From positions 13,514,100 to 13,578,099 of the forward strand of contig CANTUZ010000025.1 of the NCBI GenBank assembly GCA_947846985.1: a stretch of DNA of 64,000 nucleotides, read 5' to 3'. The position numbers were made by a program, and so were the translations under genes. The notes under the pieces are model-generated. The model saw only the letters and a list, made by a program, of their open reading frames with translations, was not told the origin of the DNA and searched no databases. The stretch's first letter is position 1. Every line of letters starts with the position of its first letter. This document shows, piece after piece, positions 57,774-64,000 of this stretch. The DNA is from Fratercula arctica. Its lineage: Eukaryota > Chordata > Aves > Charadriiformes > Alcidae.

Positions 57774-58252
57774 TCACAGTCTACTAACTTTCCACAAAAA
57801 TGTTCCTAATATTTTTGTCTGTCTAATCCCTCTTATATGCTTCATTAGCTTATATAGATCCCACCAAATTAGGCTTAAACCCCAATGTTCATTGTTTTCT
57901 ATCACAAACCTTATATTCCTGCTAAAGTTATCTGGGTACCCCTCCGTGGTTGTCCAGTTCCGTTCCAACGTAGGATATAGATGTCGTTCTAGAGTCTCGT
58001 ACTGATACCGATCCTGGCACGTTGGACACACGCCTCTGTGAAAAAGCACTATACGATTAGTTATATTTGTTCGTTTACACCTCCCACACTGATAAAACAC
58101 CCAAAACCCACACGTGAGGGTTTTGCACTGGCAAACTCCTCTCAGTCTCTGTTCAGCTTTCCAGCTGCCCCAATAAGCTCTGGGATTATTAATTATCCCT
58201 TCGGTTATGAACAGTAGCTGGTCACTGTTCCTGGGGAGACCAGACCCCGTGA

Positions 58253-58283
<31 letters not shown>

Positions 58284-58310
58284 ACCAACGGCAATAAAAC
58301 CCTGTGCCAC
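57774..58310 (-). CDS. Provirus accessory ORF Y, zinc-ribbon-like
   Basis: An open frame of 178 codons between ORF X and env. The first codon of the open stretch is GTG, not ATG, and a TAG lies just upstream in frame, so expression would need splicing or a start elsewhere. Near the N-terminus nine lysines come from a run of 27 A (58257-58283). The body has C60-x-C62, C67, a CGRC...CPTC pair (C75, C78, C95, C98; CxxC-x16-CxxC) and then EHWGLSLIWWDLY at 142-153. The Cys pairs suggest a zinc ribbon. The Cys layout and the W-x-L-x-L...W-[DE]-[LV]-Y block also occur in ORF X, so the two look like paralogues. I know of no counterpart in gammaretroviruses and assign no function. Confidence 0.65.
58257..58283 (-). 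repeat. A27 homopolymer inside ORF Y
   Basis: Twenty-seven consecutive A on the minus strand. They keep the ORF Y frame as nine lysine codons, but any length change not divisible by three would break the upstream part of the frame. Confidence 0.95.
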
Positions 58311-58381
58311 CGACTCTGCCTTCGTCTAAGGACTTCCGCTGGTCAGAGATCCGGCCTTTCCATATATCGGGGAATCCGTTA

Positions 58382-58915
58382 CTATGGTTCCCACCCATCG
58401 GGGTCTTGGAATTGCCCCTGGGTGACCCTGATTGCACACTGCCTTAGCACCCGGTACCAATCAGACTCGTATACCTCCCACAATTCGGGCAGTAGTAATT
58501 CCCAGCCGCAAAAGAGCCGAACTATTTGGGCCTGGTCCCCATTTGCTCCAAGGTGTCTTCGGCAGCGCATGCAATTAGACTGCCTGTTAAAAGCTACACA
58601 AGACCAATGATCGCCGCAGTGACAACATTTACACACCACCCAACTTAAATGTCCGTGGAGAGGGTGTTTTAAACAAGGGATCGCCCCGACGGTCGAAGTA
58701 GGGGTTTCTGGTATCCCAGTTTCTACCTCACAACAAAGTGAGAGTGTCGTGGAGGTCTCTGTGATTCTATATACCCCAGCCCCACCAGTTTGTGGGGGTA
58801 AGCGCTCCCTGGACCAGGGTGTGGAGTATACTTTTCGGAGGGTATGATCCGACTGCACCTGAAACCACCGGTAGAGACTGCTTCGGACCCCTTCCCCTTC
58901 TTCTGAATTAGTCAT
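58382..58915 (-). CDS. Provirus accessory ORF X, zinc-ribbon-like
   Basis: An intact open frame of 177 codons with a true ATG, starting about 59 bases after the pol stop codon. Residues 1-90 are polar with no clear domain. Residues 95-118 hold a cysteine cluster: C95-x-C97-C98-x-C100, C106, C115-x-x-C118. It can be read as CxxC-x14-CxxC, a zinc-ribbon pattern. GWELLLPELWEVY at 137-149 parallels the ORF Y block WGLSLIWWDLY. There is no signal peptide or membrane segment, so a cytoplasmic or nuclear location is likely. It sits where simple gammaretroviruses go straight into env. Function is unknown. The intact frame beside broken gag, pol and env is notable but not proof of selection. Confidence 0.72.
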   Translation of the reverse strand: MTNSEEGEGVRSSLYRWFQVQSDHTLRKVYSTPWSRERLPPQTGGAGVYRITETSTTLSLCCEVETGIPETPTSTVGAIPCLKHPLHGHLSWVVCKCCHCGDHWSCVAFNRQSNCMRCRRHLGANGDQAQIVRLFCGWELLLPELWEVYESDWYRVLRQCAIRVTQGQFQDPDGWEP

Positions 58916-58974
58916 TCACTTAGTGGCTGTCGTTGTAGTCTTACACGGAGAGTTCCTGGTTCTGGCACCGCGGT

Positions 58975-61900
58975 TCACTTCTCCGGGGGAAGCGGTCCTT
59001 TAATACGGCTAGCATGGGTCCATCCCTTTTCCGCTGTCCGGACTGCCGTATCTGTTGTAAGCAAGACAACAAAGGGGCCTTCCCAACGTGGTGTCAGGGA
59101 GGTTTCTTTCCAGGTTTTGATTAGTACTTGGTCCCCAGGTTGAACGCGATGTATAGAAACGTCTAAGGGAGGTCTCTGTACTACCAATCCTTTCTTTTGC
59201 AACTCTCGCCTCCTTCGTGTGAGTTCTAAAATATATTCTGTCAGAAGTTTGTCCTCAACTTTTGGATGCTCTATTAATAACCCAAAGTCATAGGGCATCC
59301 CATATAACATTTCAAAGGGGGAGATACCAGTATCCGTCCTTGGCTGGGTCCTGATATACAACAGTGCTAATGGTAAGCACTTGACCCAATTCATTTTCGT
59401 CTCCACCATAAGTTTGGTTAGGTGTTTCTTTATCTCCCCGTTCATTCTCTCTACTCTCCCAGAACTCTGTGGGTGCCAGGGGGTGTGATATTCCCACTTC
59501 GTACCAAGAAGCTCAGTAGTTTCTTTAATAATTTTAGACGTGAAATGTGGGCCTCGGTCCGAATCAATCACCGCAATGGTCCCATATCTTGGAATGATTT
59601 CCTCCAAGAGAATTTTAGTGACTGTTTTTGCGGTAGCTCTTACTACTGGGAAAGCTTCTACAAAGTGGGTGAGGTGGTCAATCAAGACTAATAAATACTG
59701 ATATCTTCCTACCTTTGGCAATTCAGTAAAATCTACTTGTACTTTCTCGAACGGTCGTTTAGCCAATTCACAACCTCCTTGGACCTTTTCCCTAAGTTGT
59801 CGCTTGTTTATTTTATGTCAAGTTAAACAACCCTCTAGAGTCCTCTTTGCTAGGCCATAAATTCCGACGCAGGCATACTTTGTTTCAAACTGGTCTACTA
59901 ACGCTTGAACGCCCCAGTGGGTTTTATGGTGTAATTTATTCAGTATTCCCCGTGCTAACCCCTTTGGAAGGATTTCTCTGCCGTCTGGTAACAGCCATCT
60001 ATCGCCCTCTCTTTTTGCTCCAATTTGTTTTAGCTTGTCTAATTCTCGGAGGGTAAAGGTTTTTTCTAAGTTCAGTCTTTCAGGTTCCTCTCTCAAGGCC
60101 TGAACCATTAATAATGCCGCTCGTTTTGCTTCTGCATCGGCTATATTGTTTCCTCTTACCGTGGGAGTCAGTCCCCTTTGGTGTCCCCTTACATGTACTA
60201 TAGCTATTCTCAGTGGACCCCTTAATGCTTTCAAAACTTCTAAGATTAGTTTCTCGTGGACTAATCCTTTCCCCTGGGTGTTGATTAGGCCTCTCTCCTC
60301 CCAGATTTTTCCAAAAGTATGTACTACCCCAAAGGCATACTTGGAATCAGTATAAATAGTCCCTGCTTTATTTTCTAAGAGCTTTAATGCTCTTAACATA
60401 GCATATAACTCGCATGCTTGTGCGGACCAAGTTTTGTCCAATGGTCCTGATTCCTTTATCTGAAAGGTATGCCCATCTACAATAGCATATCCTGATTTTC
60501 TTTTTCCTTCCACTACTCGTGAAGAACCGTCTATAAATAATTTCTCCCCTTCCTCTAATTCTTCCTCTTCTAAATCTTCCCTTATCTTTGTCTGTAAATT
60601 TATTAGTTGGAGACAATCATGTACTAAATCTTCTTTAGGCTCCCCATATAAAAATTGAGCAGGGTTCTGAAGGGAGGTGGCTTCTATTTCTAATTTGGGG
60701 GAGTTAATTAAAATACCTTCATATTTTAGCAATCGACTGTCCGTGAGCCATTTATCAGCTCGTTGTTGCAACACTCCTCGAATATTATGGGGAGTATATA
60801 CTTTTAGTTCACCTCCTAAGGTGACTTTTCCAACTTCTTCCACTAATAATGCCATGGCTACTATAGCTTGTAAGCAGGTGGGCCATCCACGACTTACAGG
60901 GTCCAGAATTTTAGAATAATAGCCCACCGGCTTCCTCTGTCCAGCCCATCCTTGGGTTAAAACCCCATAGGCTGTCCCATTATCTACATTGATAAAAAGT
61001 TGAAAGGGTTTGCGAATATCGGGTAAACTGAGAACAGGTGCTTCTACCAGATCTCTTTTTATGCTCTCCCATCGGTCCTCATCCTCAGGGAACCATTTTA
61101 CCAACCCGTTTTTAGTTAATTTTTCGTACAAGAACTTTACTTTACTGCTGCAGTTTTCTATCCATTGTCGACAATACCCTAATAGCCCTAATAGTTGTCT
61201 TATTTGTCTTTTGTTAGTTGGTGCTGTTAGAGACAAAATGCCTTTTACTCTCTCGGGATCCAGCTTCTTATACCCTTTTATGAGCCAATGCCCTAAATAT
61301 TTCACCTCTTCTTCAGTAAACTGCAATTTGGACTTTGAAACTTTCAACCCTTTAAGACCCAAAAAGTTCAATAATTTGATACTCTCATTTCCGACTTCTT
61401 CCTGAGTTTTTCCAGCAATCAATAAATCATCTACGTATTGTATTAAGACCAGTCCCTGACTCAGTTCATAAGATTCTAATAGCTATTCCAGGGCTTGTCC
61501 AAACAAGTTCGGGGATTCCGTAAATCCTTGGGGCAAAACAGTCCACCGTAATTGTTGTTTCCTATGGGTATTGGGGTTTTCCCATTCAAAGGCAAAATAG
61601 TCTCTACATTTCTCTTCTAAGGGACAGGCCCAGAAAGCATCCTTCAAATCTATAACACTATACCATTTATAATCTGGGTTTAACTGGTTAAGGATAGTAT
61701 GGGGGTTAGCCACCACAGGGAACCGGGTAATAGTTCGTTCATTTACCGCCCTTAGATCTTGTACTAAGCGATAAGACCCATCCGCCTTTTTTACGGGTAG
61801 TATAGGGGTATTGTGGGGAGACATACAGGGCTCCAAGAGTCCTTGTGTTAAAAGTCTCTCAATTACCGGTTGTAATCCTTCTCTCCCCTCTCTAGAAATG

Positions 61901-62403
61901 GGGTATTGTTTTATCCGGATGGGCTGGTCTGGGGTCTTTATGGAAACGGTGATTGGCTTAATGTCTAGTTTTCCCACCGACTCTGGGCTAGACCAGGTTT
62001 CTGGATTGATCTTGGCTTCATCTTCTGCAGTTAACAAGCATAATCTGGCTATTAATTTTTCTGCTTTTACCTCTAGATTTATCCCTAAATCTACCATTAA
62101 GTCACGTCCCAAAAGGTTATATTCTGCTTCCGGAACTAATAAAAATGTCCCCACCCCATACTTGTTGGGGGTTTCTATTGCTACATTCTTTATCAGGGGC
62201 ACCTTAAAGGGTTCCCCCTTTGCACCAATTACTTGAAGTTTCTCTTTTGATTCTACACACCCAGATGGTAGTTTTTGGACTGTTGATCTTTCAGCACCCG
62301 AGTCCACAAGGAACTCGAATACTTCACGCTGAGGACCCAATTTCAGTTTTATCAAGGGCTCGGTGACTTTAAGGGTCCCCAGCAAATAGAGCCCCTGACC
62401 CCC
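58975..62403 (-). pseudogene. pol: Gammaretroviral pro-pol with two internal stops
   Basis: The continuation of gag after a UAG, in the same frame (1143 codons including two stops). The protease comes first, with VDSGAERSTV (DSGA active site). The RT has the LPQGFTESPNLFG block and YVDD at 61426-61437. RNase H follows (LFIDGSSR, ELYAML, IYTDSKYAFGVV). The integrase zinc-binding region (LHHKTHWG) comes next, then the core with VQVDFTEL, VIDSDRGPHF and SSGRVERMNGEIK (D, D, E). The stops are TAG at 61483-61485, in RT shortly before YVDD, and TGA at 59818-59820, within the integrase zinc-binding domain. No frameshift was seen. The C-terminus ends before ORF X without overlapping it. Confidence 0.93.
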
Positions 62404-62406
62404 CTA
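62404..62406 (-). promoter_or_regulatory. Gag-pol UAG readthrough site
   Basis: The gag frame ends GAAGAT-TAG and is followed by GGGGGTCAGGGG in the same frame as the protease. This is the context known for stop-codon readthrough in murine leukaemia-type viruses, so pol was probably expressed by suppression of this UAG. A downstream pseudoknot was not assessed. Confidence 0.75.
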
Positions 62407-63846
62407 ATCTTCCTTAAAAATCTCCTCATCTTGTATTCTCTTTCGGCAGTTCCTCTGTATATGTCCCTTCTTGCGACAATAAAAACACTCCGCATTTCGT
62501 GGACTAAATCCTCTCCTTCTTAATTCTACTGGGTCTTTCTGAGAACTTTCCCTCTTAGCCTGATTCTATCCTTCCCTTACAGCTGCCACCAGAATTCTGG
62601 CTTGTTTCTTCTGGTTTTCTTCTTCTCTTCTCACATACACCTTCTGAGCCTCTCTTAGTAACTCATCTAACCCTCTTTCCTGCCAATCTTCTATCTTCTC
62701 TAACTTCTTCCTTATGTCAGTCCAAGATTTAGCTACAAATTGAGTTTTCAGTAGGGCTTGACCCACCTGACTATCGGGGTCTAACCCAGAATACAGTTGT
62801 AAACTCTTTCTCAATCTTTCTAACCATTCGGTGGGGGTTTCATCTCTTTTCTGTTGTTCATTAAAAGCCTTATTAATATTTTTTCCTCTGGGTACAGAAT
62901 CTCTAATCCCCTGAATTATCATATCTCGGAGATCAACCATATTATTTCTATGTGCTGGGTCTTGGTTGTCCCAATTGGGCCGCTGTAAGGGCCATTTTAC
63001 ATCCCCGGCGGGACCATGCTGATGTCTTTGATCCCAATGCCTCATACCGGCAGTTCTGATCATTCCTCGTTCTTCGTTCGTGAATAATATTCTTAAAATG
63101 GACTCCATTTCGTCCCAAGTGTAGATATTAGGTCCGAGGAATTGATCCAAACGCTCTGCTACCCCTAATGGGTCCTCTAACAGATGTCCCATTTCTTTCT
63201 TAAATTCTCTCACATCCCCGGAGCTGAGAGGTACAGACACAAACCCCACTCCAGGCTGTGGTCCCCCCATAGCAGTCTCCCTTAAGGGGTATAATAAACT
63301 TTCCTCTCTTCTTTCCCTAGTTTGACTTCTAGTTATTCTTTGATTAGGAAGAGGGGTCTCCTCCCCAGATTCCGTGGGGACTGTTGGAGGGAGATTTGGC
63401 TCAGGACCCGGTGGAGGGGGAGCATAGGGTGGGGGAGACGTTGGAGGTTCACCTACATCCCACTTCCTCCTTTTATCAGCTTTCTTTTCCTTTAATGAAA
63501 ACAAGTTCGTAACTTGTGTTATGTCTTGGATCCAAAAAAAGGCATACTCGCTTTCCTCCTTATTAAATGGTCGTTTGTTGTTAACATATATGTTTAATTG
63601 TTGGCATATCCAATCCTCAGACGACCCATAAATTGGCCAGCGTAGGTCTTTTCTTATCTGTTTTCCTCCCCATATCTCCATACAATAATGGACCATTTTC
63701 TCCCTAGGTTTCTCTTTCCGAGAAGGGGAACTATCCCAATATTGGATCATTAAGCCTAACGGGCTACCTGGGGGTATATTAGGAAGCCTACCCCCACCCC
63801 GTTTCTCCTGTATGGAACCAGAAGTTTTACCGTTCTTCTGTCCCAT
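62407..63846 (-). pseudogene. gag: Gammaretroviral gag with one internal stop
   Basis: Starts at the ATG at 63846 (MGQKNGKTSG), whose Gly2 fits N-myristoylation. The longer frame upstream begins with GTG and is not used. Matrix covers roughly residues 1-120. A proline-rich p12-like part with the late motif PPPY (SPPPYAPPPP) is near residue 135. The capsid has the major homology region around TPTEWLERLRKSLQLYSGLD. The nucleocapsid has one zinc knuckle, CFYCRKKGHIQRNC (about 62446-62490). A TAG at 62566-62568 interrupts the frame between capsid and nucleocapsid, 54 codons before the regular gag stop. As it stands the product would lack the nucleocapsid. Confidence 0.92.
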
Positions 63847-64000
63847 CTTCCGAAAGTGCCTTCTTTCTTTTCCACTCACTCACTTCCCTCCGTTCGTGGC
63901 CCACGCCCTCGTGGACTATGGGAACCGCACTACTGGGAGGTCCACACTCACTTCGTCCGGTGGATTACTAAATCCGATGGACGTCTCATTCACTCGCACT
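63847..64000 (-). other. Provirus 5' leader (partial)
   Basis: GC-rich sequence upstream of gag, where a packaging signal and splice donor are expected. The primer-binding site and 5' LTR lie outside the window. No individual element can be assigned with confidence. Confidence 0.5.

Larger units (their letters stand above)
55097..64000 (-). mobile_element. Gammaretrovirus-like provirus (3' LTR to gag)
   Basis: A nearly complete minus-strand endogenous retrovirus. From the right edge it has leader, gag, pro-pol, two extra ORFs, env and the 3' LTR. The 5' LTR and primer-binding site lie beyond the window. Class I identity rests on a single-knuckle nucleocapsid, a PPPY late domain, a gag-pol junction of UAG followed by GGGGGUCAGGGG, YVDD in RT, CWLC in the surface protein and a CX6CC motif in the transmembrane protein. 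Damage is limited to single in-frame stops, which suggests a recent insertion. The order gag-pol-X-Y-env, with about 1.4 kb between pol and env, is not that of standard gammaretroviruses. Confidence 0.93.

Noticed and set aside
63847..63879. Longer gag N-terminus starting at 63879
   Set aside because: The first codon is GTG; the ATG at 63846 gives MGQ with a myristoylation glycine, as in the family.

Overview
The window is bird nuclear DNA. Three things support this: a nearly full-length CR1 LINE plus older CR1 tails, dense solo LTRs and proviruses of the avian ERV-L type, and a vertebrate host gene with ordinary GT-AG introns. The host gene is DAB2 (Disabled-2) on the + strand. Twelve coding exons run from 15520 to 26082, and a 3' UTR exon probably starts at 26803. 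The human syntenic region (5p13) corresponds largely to the avian Z chromosome, so a Z location, or a W gametolog, is likely. This is inference.

Layout. 1-15493: DAB2 5' flank or intron 1. It holds an antisense solo LTR (5029-6196, 5-bp target duplication AGGGC), a CR1 LINE (about 6830-12024) split by an antisense solo LTR (7819-8461, duplication TTCT), and an ERV-L LTR 3' fragment (14640-14965). 15494-28716: DAB2 coding exons, introns and 3' UTR. 29044-30217: a second copy of the 5029 LTR family in the opposite orientation. 32260-37886: an ERV-L element whose left end is an inverted copy of its own 3' end. 37887-41760: unique sequence with an old CR1 tail and a short TSP1-like exon resembling complement C9. 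41761-51325: a nest of ERV-L pieces. It comprises a head-to-head LTR/PBS/gag arrangement, a second forward gag-pol copy with its own LTR, and an inverted LTR that is itself split by another solo LTR (49970-50689, duplication CCAGG). 51326-55096: unique sequence with a CR1 tail, a second C9-like exon (52696-52912, frameshifted) and a gammaretroviral-type LTR. 55097-64000: the 3' LTR, env, two extra ORFs, pol and gag of a minus-strand gammaretrovirus-like provirus that runs off the right edge.

How the parts relate. DAB2 encodes a clathrin adaptor: a PTB domain, a clathrin box, DPF and NPF motifs, and a myosin VI-binding tail. Its reading frame is open throughout, but two exon ends lack a GT donor where the protein alignment puts the boundary. 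C9 lies next to DAB2 in other vertebrates. Here only two C9-like exons were recognised, both with frame problems, and the repeat nest sits between them.

The gammaretroviral provirus is the most unusual part. Gag, pol and env are each broken only by in-frame stop codons, with no frameshift seen. Between pol and env lie two ORFs (58382-58915 and 57774-58310) that standard gammaretroviruses lack. Both carry a CxxC...CxxC zinc-ribbon-like core followed by a matching Trp/Leu/Tyr motif, so they look like a tandem duplication of an accessory gene.
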